Below, piece after piece: positions 45,283-55,083 of a stretch of DNA of 64,000 bases. The stretch spans positions 124,001 through 188,000 of the forward strand of contig NZ_JAATEO010000007.1 of the NCBI RefSeq assembly GCF_012034245.1, written 5' to 3'. Below the pieces are notes generated by a model. That model saw nothing but the letters and a program-made list of their open reading frames with translations. It searched no databases and had not been told where the DNA came from. This DNA comes from Micromonospora thermarum. GTDB lineage: Bacteria > Actinomycetota > Actinomycetes > Mycobacteriales > Micromonosporaceae. The position numbers were made by a program, and so were the translations under genes. The first letter of the stretch is position 1; every line of letters begins with the position of its first letter.

Positions 45283-46428
45283 ATGCGCATCGCCATCGTC
45301 ACCGAGTCGTTCCCGCCGGACGTGAACGGTGTCGCACACTCGGTGGTCCGGGCGGCGGAACACCTCGTCGCCCGCGGCCACGAGCCGGTGGTCGTCGCGC
45401 CGGCGCCGCCCGGGTCGCACCGGCACGAATCCGACCGGTACCCGTACCCGGTGGTCCGGATCCCGAGCGTCCCCCTGCCGCGCTACCAGGGCTTCCGGCT
45501 GGGCGTACCCACGCCGGCCCGGCTGGCCGGCGCGCTGCTGTCGTACGCCCCGGACGTCGTCCACCTGGCCAGCCCGTTCGTCCTCGGGGCGCGGGCCGCG
45601 GCGCTGGCCGTGCGGCACGGCATCCCGACCGTCGCCGTCTACCAGACCGACGTCGCCTCGTACGCCCGCGCGTACCGGGTCGGCTGGGGCGAGGCCGCGG
45701 CCTGGCGCCGGCTCCGCGAGATCCACAACTCCGTCAACCGCACGCTCGCGCCCTCCACCCGGGCCGCCGCCGACCTCATCGCGAACGGCGTGCAGCGGAT
45801 CTGGCTGTGGCGTCGCGGTGTCGACGCCGAGCGGTTCCAGCCGGCGAAGCGGTGCGAGGACCTGCGGCGCACCCTCGCGCCCCACGGCGAACTGCTGGTC
45901 GGGTACGTCGGCCGGCTCGCCCCGGAGAAGCGGGTCGACCTGCTCGCGGCCACCGCCGCCCTGCCCGGCGCACGGGTCGTGGTGGCCGGGGACGGCCCGG
46001 CGCGCCGGCAACTGGAGAAGGCCCTGCCCGACGTGACGTTCCTCGGCGTGCAGCACGGCGAGGACCTCGCCCGCCTGTACGCGAGCCTCGACGTCTTCGT
46101 GCACACCGGACCGCACGAGACCTTCGGCCAGACGATCCAGGAGGCGCTGGCCAGCGGCGTACCCGTGGTGGCCCCGGCCGCCGGCGGGCCGGTCGACCTG
46201 GTGGAGACCGGGGTGACCGGGACGCTGGTGCCGCCGGACGACACCGACGCGCTGGCCGGCGCCGTCGCCGCGCTCGCCGCCGACGGGTCGCGCCGGCTGG
46301 CGTACGGGCAGGCGGGCCGCGCGGCGGTGAGCCGCCGGAGCTGGACGGCGGTCGGGGACGAGCTGATCGGCCACTACCAGGCGGTGCGGGCGGGCGCGGC
46401 GGCGCTCGACCTGCCGGCGGCGTCGTGA
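45283..46428 (+). CDS. GT4 glycosyltransferase (MgtA-like mannosyltransferase)
   Basis: 381 residues, GT-B fold. N-terminal IAIVTESFPPDVNGVAHSV (acceptor-side loop) and the donor-site signature HETFGQTIQEALASGVPVV with an E-x7-E pattern define GT4. The set FQLGVPTPA-like segment and QTDVASYARAYRVGWGE resemble actinobacterial GDP-mannose-dependent alpha-mannosyltransferases (MgtA group) that build mannosylated glycolipids. ATG at 45283 with GAGGGGC site. It is followed 49 bp later by a second GT; together they interrupt the MBL-rph synteny seen in mycobacteria. Confidence 0.85.
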   Translation: MRIAIVTESFPPDVNGVAHSVVRAAEHLVARGHEPVVVAPAPPGSHRHESDRYPYPVVRIPSVPLPRYQGFRLGVPTPARLAGALLSYAPDVVHLASPFVLGARAAALAVRHGIPTVAVYQTDVASYARAYRVGWGEAAAWRRLREIHNSVNRTLAPSTRAAADLIANGVQRIWLWRRGVDAERFQPAKRCEDLRRTLAPHGELLVGYVGRLAPEKRVDLLAATAALPGARVVVAGDGPARRQLEKALPDVTFLGVQHGEDLARLYASLDVFVHTGPHETFGQTIQEALASGVPVVAPAAGGPVDLVETGVTGTLVPPDDTDALAGAVAALAADGSRRLAYGQAGRAAVSRRSWTAVGDELIGHYQAVRAGAAALDLPAAS

Positions 46429-46477
46429 CCGGGCGACGTCCCGTCCGGCGGCGCGGCGGGGCCCGGACGGTGCCGTC

Positions 46478-47698
46478 GTGAGCGGCCTGCGGATCGTCCG
46501 GCTGGCGAACTTCGTCACCGGTCGCTCCGGCGGGCTCCGGACGGCGCTGCGCCACCTCGGTACGGGCTACCTGGCGGCCGGCCACGACCCGGTGCTGGTG
46601 GTGCCGGGGCCGCGGGACGCCGACGAGCGGCACCCGTGGGGGCGGGTCATCACCCTCGCCGGCGCGGAGGTGCCCCGGACCGGCGGGTACCGGCTGCTGA
46701 CCGACCGCCGCCGGGTCGCCCGCGCGCTGGCCGGGCTGGCACCGGACCGGCTGGAGGTGTCCGACCGCTCGACGCTGCGCTGGACCGGCGTCTGGGCACG
46801 GGCGCACCGGGTGCCCTCGTTGATGGTCTCCCACGAGTCCCTCACCGGGCTGCTCGGCGAGTGGCGGGTGCCGCACCCGCTGCGGCGCCGGGTCGCCGAC
46901 CGGCTCAACCGGGAGACCGCGCGGTCGTACGACCGGATCGTCTGCACCACCCGCTGGGCGGCCGAGGAGTTCGACCGGATCGCCGCGCCGGTCGAGCTGG
47001 TGCCGCTCGGGGTGGACCTGGACACGTTCCGGCCGGACCGGGCGGACGCGGCGCAGCGCGAGCGGTACGCGGACGCGACCGAGGTCCTGCTGGTGCACTG
47101 TGCCCGGATGTCGGTGGAGAAGCGGCCGGAGCTGGCCGTGGACGCGCTCGCCGAGCTGCGCCGCGCCGGCGTGCCCGCCGTCCTCGTGATGGTGGGGGAC
47201 GGGCCGCTGCGCCCGGCGCTGGTCCGGCGCGCCGAGGGGCTGCCGGTGACGTTCACCGGTTTCCTGCCCGACCGGGAGGTGGTCGCCGCCCTGCTCGCCA
47301 GCGCCGACGTGGTGCTGGCACCCGGGCCGGTGGAGACGTTCGGCCTGGCCGGGCTGGAGGCGCTGGCCTGCGGCACCCCGGTCGTGGTGAACGCGGCCAG
47401 CGCCCTGCCGGAGGTGGTCGGCTCGGCCGGGCTCGCCGCGTACGGTTCGGCGGCGTCGCTGGCCGAGGCGGTACGGCGGCTGCTCGCCCGGCCCGAGGAG
47501 GAGCGACGGCGGGCGGCGCGGGCCCGGGCCGAGGAGTTCGGCTGGCCGGCGTCGGTGGCCGGCTTCCTGCGGATGCACGGCGCGCCCGCGCCCGCGCCAC
47601 GCCGGTCCGGGAACGTGGCCGGCCCGGAGCAGCCGGCACGGGTGGTCGGCCCGCCGGAGGAGCGGCCGCCGGCGAGCCCCGCGGCGGCGGCCGCCTGA
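46478..47698 (+). CDS. GT4 glycosyltransferase (PimC-like)
   Basis: 406 residues, GT-B fold. RIVRLANFVTGRSGGLRTAL at the N-terminus and the donor motif PVETFGLAGLEALACGTPVV fit GT4 mannosyltransferases; overall closest in style to PimC/MgtB-type enzymes that add mannose to phosphatidylinositol mannosides or related lipids. The C-terminal 45 residues are a Pro/Ala-rich tail without structure. GTG at 46478, coupled in transcription to the upstream GT. Donor and acceptor are inferred only. Confidence 0.82.
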   Translation: MSGLRIVRLANFVTGRSGGLRTALRHLGTGYLAAGHDPVLVVPGPRDADERHPWGRVITLAGAEVPRTGGYRLLTDRRRVARALAGLAPDRLEVSDRSTLRWTGVWARAHRVPSLMVSHESLTGLLGEWRVPHPLRRRVADRLNRETARSYDRIVCTTRWAAEEFDRIAAPVELVPLGVDLDTFRPDRADAAQRERYADATEVLLVHCARMSVEKRPELAVDALAELRRAGVPAVLVMVGDGPLRPALVRRAEGLPVTFTGFLPDREVVAALLASADVVLAPGPVETFGLAGLEALACGTPVVVNAASALPEVVGSAGLAAYGSAASLAEAVRRLLARPEEERRRAARARAEEFGWPASVAGFLRMHGAPAPAPRRSGNVAGPEQPARVVGPPEERPPASPAAAAA

Positions 47699-47755
47699 CG
47701 CCGGGTCGGGACACCCCGGGGCGCTTCGATCACGGCACCACATAGGGTGCAGGGC

Positions 47756-48481
47756 ATGGCGCGACCTGACGGGCGGCTGCCCGACCAACTCCGACCGGTG
47801 ACCCTGACCCGAGGCTGGAGCACGCACCCGGAGGGTTCCGTGCTCGTGGAGTTCGGCGCGACCCGGGTGCTGTGCACCGCGAGCGTCACCGAGGGGGTGC
47901 CGCGCTGGCGCAAGGGCTCCGGGCTCGGCTGGGTCACCGCCGAGTACGCGATGCTGCCCCGCGCCACGAACACCCGCTCCGACCGGGAGAGCGTGAAGGG
48001 GAAGGTCGGCGGGCGGACGCACGAGATCTCCCGCCTGATCGGCCGCAGCCTGCGGGCGTCCATCGACCTCAAGGCACTCGGCGAGAACTCCGTCGTGCTC
48101 GACTGCGACGTGCTCCAGGCCGACGGCGGCACCCGCACCGCCGCGATCACCGGCGCCTACGTGGCGCTGCACGACGCGGTGACCTGGCTCGGCCAGCGCA
48201 AGGCCCTCGCCGGCAAGCCGGAGAAGGTGATGCACCGCTCGGTGGCGGCGGTCAGCGTCGGTGTCATCGCCGGTGAGCCGCGGCTCGACCTCAACTACGA
48301 CGAGGACGTGGCCGCCGAGGTCGACATGAACGTGGTCTGCACCGGCACCGGCGAGTTCGTCGAGGTGCAGGGCACCGGTGAGGCGGGCGTGTTCGCCCGC
48401 GAGCAGCTGGACGCCCTGCTCGACCTGGCCGTCGCCGGCTGCGTGGAACTGGCCGAAGCCCAGCGGAAGGCACTCTCGTGA
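47756..48481 (+). CDS. rph: RNase PH
   Basis: 241 residues, complete. Signature segments [36 protein letters not shown] (phosphate-dependent active site), [10 protein letters not shown] and [20 protein letters not shown] are intact. It trims tRNA 3' ends by phosphorolysis and forms a hexameric ring. ATG at 47756; a GTG three codons upstream is in frame. Followed by rdgB, as in mycobacteria (Rv1340-Rv1341), with a palindromic repeat in between. Confidence 0.97.
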   Translation: MARPDGRLPDQLRPVTLTRGWSTHPEGSVLVEFGATRVLCTASVTEGVPRWRKGSGLGWVTAEYAMLPRATNTRSDRESVKGKVGGRTHEISRLIGRSLRASIDLKALGENSVVLDCDVLQADGGTRTAAITGAYVALHDAVTWLGQRKALAGKPEKVMHRSVAAVSVGVIAGEPRLDLNYDEDVAAEVDMNVVCTGTGEFVEVQGTGEAGVFAREQLDALLDLAVAGCVELAEAQRKALS

Positions 48482-48574
48482 GCGCGAGGAGCGAGCATTC
48501 CGGGGCGGCTCGCGTGGGACGCGGCCGAGCCGGAATGCTCGTCGAGCTTGCGAGCCCCGCAGTCGCGAACAGAG
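48482..48574. repeat. Palindromic intergenic repeat between rph and rdgB
   Basis: CGAGCATTCCGG (48492-48503) and its exact complement at 48530-48541 bracket 26 bases; the flanks are rich in GAGC/GCTC steps (GCGCGAGGAGCGAGC, GTCGAGCTTGCGAGC). It begins right at the rph stop and ends before the rdgB ribosome binding site. It looks like a dispersed intergenic element inserted inside an operon; it could form an RNA hairpin that tunes rdgB. Confidence 0.5.
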
Positions 48575-48584
48575 GTGTTTCAGC

Positions 48585-49199
48585 ATGAACAAGGTCCTGC
48601 TCGCCACCCGGAACCGCAAGAAGCTCACCGAGCTGCAGCGCATCCTCGACGGCGCGCTGGGCGCCCACCGGATCGCCCTGCTCGGCCTGGACGACGTCGA
48701 GGAGTACCCGGAGCTGCCGGAGACCGGCCTCACCTTCGGCGAGAACGCGCTGATCAAGGCGCGGGAGGGCTGCCGCCGCACCGGCCTGCCGACGATCGCG
48801 GACGACTCGGGGCTGGCCGTGGACGCCCTCAACGGCATGCCGGGGGTCTTCAGCGCCCGCTGGGCCGGGCGGCACGGTGACGACCAGGCCAACCTCCAGC
48901 TGGTGCTGGACCAGATCGCCGACCTGCCGGACGAGCACCGGGGTGCCTCGTTCGTCTGCACGGTGGCGCTGGTGCTGCCCGGTGGGAAGGAGCACCTGGT
49001 CGACGGCCGGCAGTCCGGCCGCCTGCTGCGGGCGCCGCGTGGCGACGGCGGCTTCGGCTACGACCCGATCTTCCTGGGCGACGGGCAGGACCGCACCAAC
49101 GCCGAGCTGACGCCGGAGGAGAAGGACGCGATCAGCCACCGGGGCAAGGCGCTGCGGGACCTGGCCAAACTGGTGGCCAAGGTCCTCCCGCCGGCCTGA
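48585..49199 (+). CDS. rdgB: XTP/dITP (non-canonical purine NTP) pyrophosphatase
   Basis: 204 residues of the HAM1 family. KVLLATRNRKKLTELQRIL at the N-terminus, PTIADDSGLAVDALNGMPGV (metal-binding aspartates) and DGGFGYDPIFLG are hallmark motifs. It hydrolyses dITP/XTP to monophosphates, keeping deaminated purines out of DNA. ATG at 48585 with the site AGAGGTG. Last gene of the conserved block. Confidence 0.96.
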   Translation: MNKVLLATRNRKKLTELQRILDGALGAHRIALLGLDDVEEYPELPETGLTFGENALIKAREGCRRTGLPTIADDSGLAVDALNGMPGVFSARWAGRHGDDQANLQLVLDQIADLPDEHRGASFVCTVALVLPGGKEHLVDGRQSGRLLRAPRGDGGFGYDPIFLGDGQDRTNAELTPEEKDAISHRGKALRDLAKLVAKVLPPA

Positions 49200-49227
49200 G
49201 CCGGCGTCCGCGTGGCAGGCCCGGCGG

Positions 49228-49515
49228 TCACCACGACTCGGTGACGAGGTCGCCGAGTTCCTCGACCCGCGACGCGGTCCCCGGTCCCCAAGATGGTGAC
49301 CATGCGTTCCGCCTGGGCGACGGTCACGTGCCGGCCGCGCGACGTCGCCGTGGCCGGGTCCGGGGTCTCCGGCCAGAGGCGGTTTCCCGTGCCGCGGTCC
49401 CGCGAGAGCTGGTGGGTGACCTCCAGGAAGTCGCGCCGGCGTCGGCCGTCGGCCGCGCCACGTCCCCGTGCAACCGCCGGACCAGGGCCGTCGCCGCGTA
49501 CCGGTCGACGGTCAT
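49228..49515 (-). pseudogene. Decayed second gene of a two-gene cassette (two frameshifts)
   Basis: ATG at 49515 overlaps the stop of the upstream gene by 4 bp (ATGA). The frame reads MTVDRYAATALVRRLHGDVARP, is lost near 49432-49455, continues in another frame as DFLEVTHQLSRDRGTGNRL and HVTVAQAERMVTILGT, then returns near 49277-49290 to RVEELGDLVTESW and a TGA at 49228. The pieces join into one plausible protein of about 95 residues. No family recognised; the size, order and coupling recall the toxin/antitoxin or small regulatory pairs common in actinomycetes, without proof. Confidence 0.5.
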
Positions 49516-49755
49516 GGGCGGGATCTCAGGGTCGCGATCAGCCGGTCGCCCTCGCGCCGTACGGTGACCGAGCCGGCGTCGGTGGTCAGGCGCACGTGGG
49601 TCGCCGCCGGCATCCACGGCAGGTGCAGAGCGGCGATCCGTCGTCTCGGCGATGATCGCCGCTGCCGGCAGGTCCGCCAGGGCGACCTGTCGCCGGACGA
49701 AGGAGCGGACCTCGTCCCGAAGGTCCTCCTCGTCGAGGTGCTGATCGGCGATCAT
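49512..49755 (-). pseudogene. Decayed first gene of a two-gene cassette (one frameshift)
   Basis: From the ATG at 49755 the frame reads MIADQHLDEEDLRDEVRSFV and RRQVALADLPAAAIIAETT; after a one-base shift near 49634-49646 it goes on as AALHLPWMPAATHVRLTTD and VRREGDRLIATLRSRP to the TGA at 49512. About 80 residues when repaired. The first part is acidic and helical, the last part a beta-hairpin. No family recognised. Sits between rdgB and hutH, 35 bp from the hutH stop. Confidence 0.5.
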
Positions 49756-49790
49756 GGCGTGGAAGCTAACACCAGTGACTGACTGTCCGA

Positions 49791-51326
49791 TCAGGCCAGG
49801 GAACCCACCTCGCGTTCGATCGCGGCGCGCAGGTCCGGCGCGGCGACCACGGCGCGGGCGGCCTCCATCACCGGAGCGAGGAACACGTCCGGGCCGGGCT
49901 CACCGGCGACGCCACCCAGCGCGGCGATCGCGGCCCGACCGGCCGGGGACGGCTCCAGCGGCGCCCGCAGCTGGAGGCCACGCACCGCGGCGAGCAGCTC
50001 CACCGCGAGCAGGCTGGTCAGGTTGTCCAGGACCGTACGCAGCTTCTTCGTCGCCGCCCAGCCCATCGACACGTGGTCCTCCTGCATCCCGCTGGTGGGC
50101 AGCGAGTCCACCGAGGCGGGCGCGGCGAGGCGGCGGTTCTCCGCGACGATCCCGGCGGCCGTGTACTGGGCGATCATCAGCCCGGAGTTCACCCCGGCGT
50201 CGGGGGAGAGGAAGGCGGGCAGGTCCCGCGACCGGGTCACGTCGAGCAGCCGGTCCACCCGCCGCTCGGCGATCGCCCCGACCTCCGCCGCGGCGACGGC
50301 CAGGAAGTCCGCGCCGAAGCCCAGCGGCGCGCCGTGGAAGTTCCCGGTCGACTCGACCCGGCCGTCCGGCAGCACCACCGGGTTGTCCACCACCGAGACC
50401 AGTTCCCGGTCGGCCACCTGGCGGACGAAGTCGAGGGTGTCGCGGGCGGCGCCGGCGACCTGGGGAGCGCACCGCATCGAGTACGCGTCCTGCACGGCGT
50501 GCGCGAGGTCGTCGCGGTGCGAGTCCATCACCGCCGAGCTCTGGAGGAGCCGGTGGATGTTGGCCGCCGAGGCGGCCTGCCCGGGGTGCGGGCGGATGGC
50601 GTGCAGCTCCGGCAGGAAGGGCCGCTCCGAGCCGAGCATCGCCTCGATGGCCAGGGCGGCGGTGACGTCGGCCATGGTGAACAGGTGCGCGGCGTCGTGG
50701 ATCGCCAGCAGCAGCATGCCCAGCATGCCGTCGGTGCCGTTGATCAGCGCCAGCCCCTCCTTGGCGGCCAGCTCGATCGGCCGCAGCCCGACCCGGCGCA
50801 GGGCCTCGTCGGCGGGGATGCGCTCGCCGGCCGGACCGAGCACCCACCCCTCCCCGAGCAGCACCAGGGCGCAGTGGGCGAGGGGTGCCAGGTCACCGGA
50901 GGCACCCAGCGAGCCGTGCTCCGGCACCCACGGGGTCACCTCGTGGTTGAGCAGGTCGACCAGCGCCTCGGCGACCAGCGGCCGGACGCCGGAGCGGCCG
51001 AGCGCGAGGGAGCGTACCCGCAGCAGCATCATCGCCCGCACGACCTCGCGCGGCATGGGCGCGCCCACCCCGGCGGCGTGCGAGCGGATCAGCGCGTGCT
51101 GGAGTTCGGCACGCCGCTCGGGCGCGACGAACGTGTTGGCGAGCGCCCCGAAGCCGGTGCTGACGCCGTAGACCGGCCGGCCGGCGGCCTCGATTCCGTC
51201 CACGATGGACCGGCTGGTGGCCATCGCGTCGATCGCCGCGGGGTCGAGGACTACCTTGGCGGTGCCACGGGCCACGGCGAGCACGTCGGCGGGGGAGACC
51301 CCGGTGGGCTGGATGACTACGGTCAT
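49791..51326 (-). CDS. hutH: Histidine ammonia-lyase
   Basis: 511 residues. The MIO cofactor triad Ala-Ser-Gly is at 142-144 in [14 protein letters not shown]; Tyr53 ([10 protein letters not shown]) and [30 protein letters not shown] complete the active site. Deaminates L-histidine to urocanate, the first step of histidine use. It is the last gene of the hut operon; its ATG overlaps the hutI stop (ATGA). Confidence 0.97.
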   Translation of the reverse strand: MTVVIQPTGVSPADVLAVARGTAKVVLDPAAIDAMATSRSIVDGIEAAGRPVYGVSTGFGALANTFVAPERRAELQHALIRSHAAGVGAPMPREVVRAMMLLRVRSLALGRSGVRPLVAEALVDLLNHEVTPWVPEHGSLGASGDLAPLAHCALVLLGEGWVLGPAGERIPADEALRRVGLRPIELAAKEGLALINGTDGMLGMLLLAIHDAAHLFTMADVTAALAIEAMLGSERPFLPELHAIRPHPGQAASAANIHRLLQSSAVMDSHRDDLAHAVQDAYSMRCAPQVAGAARDTLDFVRQVADRELVSVVDNPVVLPDGRVESTGNFHGAPLGFGADFLAVAAAEVGAIAERRVDRLLDVTRSRDLPAFLSPDAGVNSGLMIAQYTAAGIVAENRRLAAPASVDSLPTSGMQEDHVSMGWAATKKLRTVLDNLTSLLAVELLAAVRGLQLRAPLEPSPAGRAAIAALGGVAGEPGPDVFLAPVMEAARAVVAAPDLRAAIEREVGSLA

Positions 51327-52522
51327 TGCGGTACTCCGTTGTGCAGGACCTGGCGGATCAGTGGGACTCCCGGCCGGTAGGCCAGGTGCAGATGGGACGG
51401 GGCGTCGAGGATCATCAGGTCGGCCCGCGCGCCGGGTCGCAGCCGACCGACGTCGTCGCGGCGCAGCGCCCGCGCGCCGCCGGCGGTCGCGGCCCAGACG
51501 GCCTCCGCCGGAGTCATCCGCATCTCGCGTACGGCGAGTGCGATGCAGAACGGCATCGAGGACGTGTACGACGACCCGGGGTTGCAGTCCGTCGCGAGCG
51601 CCACGGTCACACCGGCGTCGAGCAGCCGACGGGCATCCGGGTACGGCGACCGGGTGGAGAACTCGGCCCCGGGCAGCAGCGTCGCCACCGTCGCGGTGTG
51701 TCTCCCCTCGGCGCACATGCAGTCGATCCGGGTCGACGCCAGCGCGTCGACGTCGGCGTCGGTGAGGTGGGTGCAGTGGTCGACGCTGGCCGCGCCCAGC
51801 TCGACCCCGAGCCGCACACCCGGCCCCGGGCCGAGCTGGTTGGCGTGCACCCGCACACCCAGCCCGACTGCCTGCCCGCAGGCGAGGATCGCCCGGGCGT
51901 GGTCCACGTCGAAGGCGCCCCGCTCGCAGAAGACGTCGACCCAGCGGGCGTACGGTGCCGCCGCGGCGAGCATCGGCCCGCACACCAGACCCACGTAGTC
52001 GTCGGGGCGGTCGGCGTACTCGGCCGGGACGACGTGCGCCCCGAGGAACGTGGTCTCCTCGCTCACCTCGGCGGCGATCCGCAGGGAGCGGGCCTCGTCG
52101 GCGACGGTGAGGCCGTACCCGCTCTTGATCTCGATGGTGGTGGTGCCCTGCCGCAGCGCCTCGCCGCGCAGCCGGCGTACGGTGGCCCGCAGCTCGTCGT
52201 CGGAGGCGGCGCGGGTGGCGCCGACCGTGGTGCGGATGCCGCCCCCGGTGTACGGCTCGCCGGCCATCCGGGCGGCGAACTCGGCGGCCCGGTCCCCGGC
52301 GAAGACCAGGTGGGCGTGGCTGTCCACGAAGCCGGGCAGCACCGCCGCCCCCTCGGCGTCGATCCGCCGGTCGGCGGCCGGCGCGTCCCGGGCCGGGCCG
52401 ATCCAGGCCACCAGGCCGTCCTCGACCAGCAGCGCGGCGTCCCGGCGGAGGCCGAGCGGCCCGGCGCCGCCCTCGGAGTTGGTGACCAGCTCCCCAATGT
52501 TGTCCACCAGCAGGCTGCTCAC
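51323..52522 (-). CDS. hutI: Imidazolonepropionase
   Basis: 399 residues of the amidohydrolase superfamily. Metal ligands in [12 protein letters not shown], later His in FLGAHVVP and VRVHANQLG, and Asp in [12 protein letters not shown]. Opens the imidazolone ring to N-formimidoyl-L-glutamate. GTG start at 52522 overlaps the hutF stop (GTGA), and its own stop overlaps hutH. Confidence 0.97.
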   Translation of the reverse strand: MSSLLVDNIGELVTNSEGGAGPLGLRRDAALLVEDGLVAWIGPARDAPAADRRIDAEGAAVLPGFVDSHAHLVFAGDRAAEFAARMAGEPYTGGGIRTTVGATRAASDDELRATVRRLRGEALRQGTTTIEIKSGYGLTVADEARSLRIAAEVSEETTFLGAHVVPAEYADRPDDYVGLVCGPMLAAAAPYARWVDVFCERGAFDVDHARAILACGQAVGLGVRVHANQLGPGPGVRLGVELGAASVDHCTHLTDADVDALASTRIDCMCAEGRHTATVATLLPGAEFSTRSPYPDARRLLDAGVTVALATDCNPGSSYTSSMPFCIALAVREMRMTPAEAVWAATAGGARALRRDDVGRLRPGARADLMILDAPSHLHLAYRPGVPLIRQVLHNGVPQ

Positions 52523-53871
52523 GAGGTCACCTCCGCGATGGCGGCGCGCAGCTCGGTGGGCACGTCCACGGTCAGGTGCCGGCCGTCGCGCACCACGACC
52601 CGGCCGTCCACCACGACCTGGGTGACGTCGGCCGCGCTCGCCGCGAAGAACGCCCCCACCGGCGGTACGCCGGCGGTGCGGGCGCCGTCCAGTCGTACGG
52701 TCACCAGGTCGGCCCGGTCGCCGACCGACAGCCGGCCGGCGTCGCCCCAGCCCAGCGCGGCGTGCCCGGCGGCGGTGGCGGCGGTGAACAGCTCGTCGGC
52801 GGTGAAGTGGCCCCGCTTGCGGGTGCGCAGCCGTTCGTCCAGCTCCACGGCGCGCGCCTCCTCGAAGAGGTCGACCACGGCGTGGCTGTCGCTGCCGAGG
52901 CTGAGCGGGCTGCCCGCCTCGGCCATCCGGCGTGCCGGACCGATCCCGTCGGCGAGGTCCCGTTCGGTGGTGGGGCAGAGGCAGATCCCGGTCCCGCTGT
53001 CCCCGAGCAGTGTCACGTCGGCGCTGGTGGGATGGGTGGCGTGGACGGCGGTCGTGTGCCGGCCGAGGACGCCGCGGTCGGCGAGCAGGCGGGTCGGTGA
53101 GCAGCCGTGCACGGCCCGGCAGGCGTCGTTCTCGGCGGGCTGCTCGGAGAGGTGCACGTGCAGCGGCACGCCCCGGCGGTCCGCCCAGCCGGCCACGGTG
53201 GCCAGTTGGTCGGCCGGCACCGCGCGGACCGAGTGGATCGCCGCGCCGACCCGCGCGTGCGCGTTGTCCGGCGTGAACGCGTCCACCCGCTGCGCCCAGC
53301 GCAGCGCGTCGCCGTCGCCGAAGCGCCGCTGGGGGCCGACCAGCGGCTGCCCGTCCACCGTCGCGGTCAGGTACGCGGTGTCCAGGAGGGTGAGCCGGAT
53401 GCCGGCGTGCGCGGCCGCCTCTACCAGCGCCGCGCCCATCGCGTTCGGGTCGTCGTACGGCTTGCCGCCCGGCCCGTGGTGCAGGTAGTGGAACTCGCCG
53501 ACGCAGGTGATCCCGGCCAGCGCCATCTCGGCGTAGACGGCCCGGGCCAGGGCCAGGTACGAGTCGGGGTCGAGCCGACCCGCGACCGTGTACATGACGT
53601 CGCGCCAGGTCCAGAAGTCGCCGCGCCCGCCGTGGGTCCGCCCGCGCAGGGCCCGGTGGAAGGCGTGCGAGTGGGCGTTGGCCAGGCCGGGCAGGGTGAG
53701 CCCGGGCAGCCGTACCGCGTCGGTGAGGACCTCGACCCCGGCGGGCGGCCGGCTACCGGCGGTCAGCGGGGTGACGCCGGTGATCCGCCCGTCGTCGGTC
53801 TCGATCAGCACGTCGGGCGTGGGTTCGGCGTGGTCGGGCAGCCAGGCGTACTCGGCGAGCCAACGGGTCAT
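52519..53871 (-). CDS. hutF: Formimidoylglutamate deiminase
   Basis: 450 residues, amidohydrolase superfamily. [19 protein letters not shown] holds the first metal motif, [17 protein letters not shown] the second and [15 protein letters not shown] the metal-binding aspartate. It converts formimidoylglutamate to N-formylglutamate and ammonia, so this organism uses the five-step route rather than HutG formiminoglutamase. ATG at 53871, ATGA overlap with the M20 gene. Confidence 0.96.
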   Translation of the reverse strand: MTRWLAEYAWLPDHAEPTPDVLIETDDGRITGVTPLTAGSRPPAGVEVLTDAVRLPGLTLPGLANAHSHAFHRALRGRTHGGRGDFWTWRDVMYTVAGRLDPDSYLALARAVYAEMALAGITCVGEFHYLHHGPGGKPYDDPNAMGAALVEAAAHAGIRLTLLDTAYLTATVDGQPLVGPQRRFGDGDALRWAQRVDAFTPDNAHARVGAAIHSVRAVPADQLATVAGWADRRGVPLHVHLSEQPAENDACRAVHGCSPTRLLADRGVLGRHTTAVHATHPTSADVTLLGDSGTGICLCPTTERDLADGIGPARRMAEAGSPLSLGSDSHAVVDLFEEARAVELDERLRTRKRGHFTADELFTAATAAGHAALGWGDAGRLSVGDRADLVTVRLDGARTAGVPPVGAFFAASAADVTQVVVDGRVVVRDGRHLTVDVPTELRAAIAEVTS

Positions 53872-55061
53872 GTCAGCTCCTCCAGCACCCGGGCGAGGGC
53901 GGTCACCCCGGCGGCGCAGTCGTCGTCGGTGGCCGACTCGGCGGGGGAGTGCGAGACACCGGTCGGGTTGCGCACGAAGAGCATCGCCGTCGGCAGGTGC
54001 CCGGCGAGCACTCCCGCGTCGTGACCGGCCCCGGTGGGCAGCACCGGCGCGTCGAGCAGCGCCGCGAGCCGGCCGGCCAGCCCGCCGTCGAACGCGACCA
54101 GCGGGGTCGCCGACTCCTCGGTTAGCGCCACCTCGGTGCCGTCGCGCCGGGCCCGCTCGGCAGCCTTGCCGTGGACCGCCTCGACCAGCCCGGCGAGGGT
54201 CTCCGGCTCCGCCGCACGGGCGTCCAGCCAGCCGGTCACCTTCGACGGGATCGCGTTGGTGGCGTTCGGCTCGACCGACACCCGCCCCACGGTGGCGTGG
54301 GCGCCGCGCAGCCGGGCCTCCTTGTTCGCGGCGAGGACCGTGAACGCGTACGTGAGCATGGGGTCGCGGCGGTCGGCCATCCGGGTCGTGCCCGCGTGGT
54401 TGCCCTCGCCGGTGAAGTCGAAGCGCCAGCGGCCGTGCGGCCAGATCGCGCTGGCGACCGCGGCCGGCGCGTCCTGGTCGACCAGCGCGCGGCCCTGCTC
54501 GACGTGCAGCTCGACGAACGCCGCGAAGCGGCCGAGCAACTCCGGCCGGGCGCCCGCCGGCCGGGCGCCCAGCGCCTCGGCGAAGCTCACCCCGTTCATG
54601 TCGCGCAGCCCGGCCGCGCGGTCGGCCGGCAGCGCCCCGGTGAGCAGGCGCGACCCCAAGCAGGGTACGCCGAACCGCGCCCCCTCCTCCTCGACGAACG
54701 CCGCCACCGCGACCGGCCGGGTCGGCGTGACGCCCGCCGCGCGCAGCTCGTCCACGGCGAGGAAGGCGCTGACGATGCCGAGCGGGCCGTCGTACGCCCC
54801 GCCGTGCGGCACCGAGTCGAAGTGGCTCCCGGTCAGCACCGCGTCCCCGGCCTCCGGGTCACCCCACCAGGCGAACAGGTTGCCGTTGCCGTCGTCGATG
54901 ACCGGCATGCCGCGCCGCTCGGCCTGCGCGTGGAACCACCCGCGCAGGCGCAGTTCCGGCTCGGTCAGCGCGTACCGCAGGTACCCGCCGCTGCCGGCGT
55001 CCCGCCCGACCGGGGTGATCTCGTCCCACAGCTCCCGGAACCGGGTCGCCAGGTCACTCAC
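53868..55061 (-). CDS. M20 amidohydrolase (allantoate amidohydrolase-like), probable N-formylglutamate deformylase
   Basis: 397 residues. Zinc ligands of the M20 family: SHFDSVPHGGAYDGPLG (His, Asp), EEEGARFG (Glu) and VELHVEQGRAL and GAGHDAGVL. By family it resembles allantoate amidohydrolase/N-carbamoyl-L-amino-acid hydrolase. Its place inside the hut operon, coupled to hutF by an ATGA overlap, and the absence of a hutG gene suggest it hydrolyses N-formyl-L-glutamate to glutamate and formate (inference from context). GTG at 55061 with the site GAGGTGG. Confidence 0.9.
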   Translation of the reverse strand: MSDLATRFRELWDEITPVGRDAGSGGYLRYALTEPELRLRGWFHAQAERRGMPVIDDGNGNLFAWWGDPEAGDAVLTGSHFDSVPHGGAYDGPLGIVSAFLAVDELRAAGVTPTRPVAVAAFVEEEGARFGVPCLGSRLLTGALPADRAAGLRDMNGVSFAEALGARPAGARPELLGRFAAFVELHVEQGRALVDQDAPAAVASAIWPHGRWRFDFTGEGNHAGTTRMADRRDPMLTYAFTVLAANKEARLRGAHATVGRVSVEPNATNAIPSKVTGWLDARAAEPETLAGLVEAVHGKAAERARRDGTEVALTEESATPLVAFDGGLAGRLAALLDAPVLPTGAGHDAGVLAGHLPTAMLFVRNPTGVSHSPAESATDDDCAAGVTALARVLEELT

Positions 55062-55083
55062 GCCGCCACCTCGCTCCGCTCCC

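Noticed and set aside
45776-48961. A 1061-codon minus-strand frame
   Set aside because: Entirely antisense to two glycosyltransferases, rph and rdgB; shadow of high third-position G+C.
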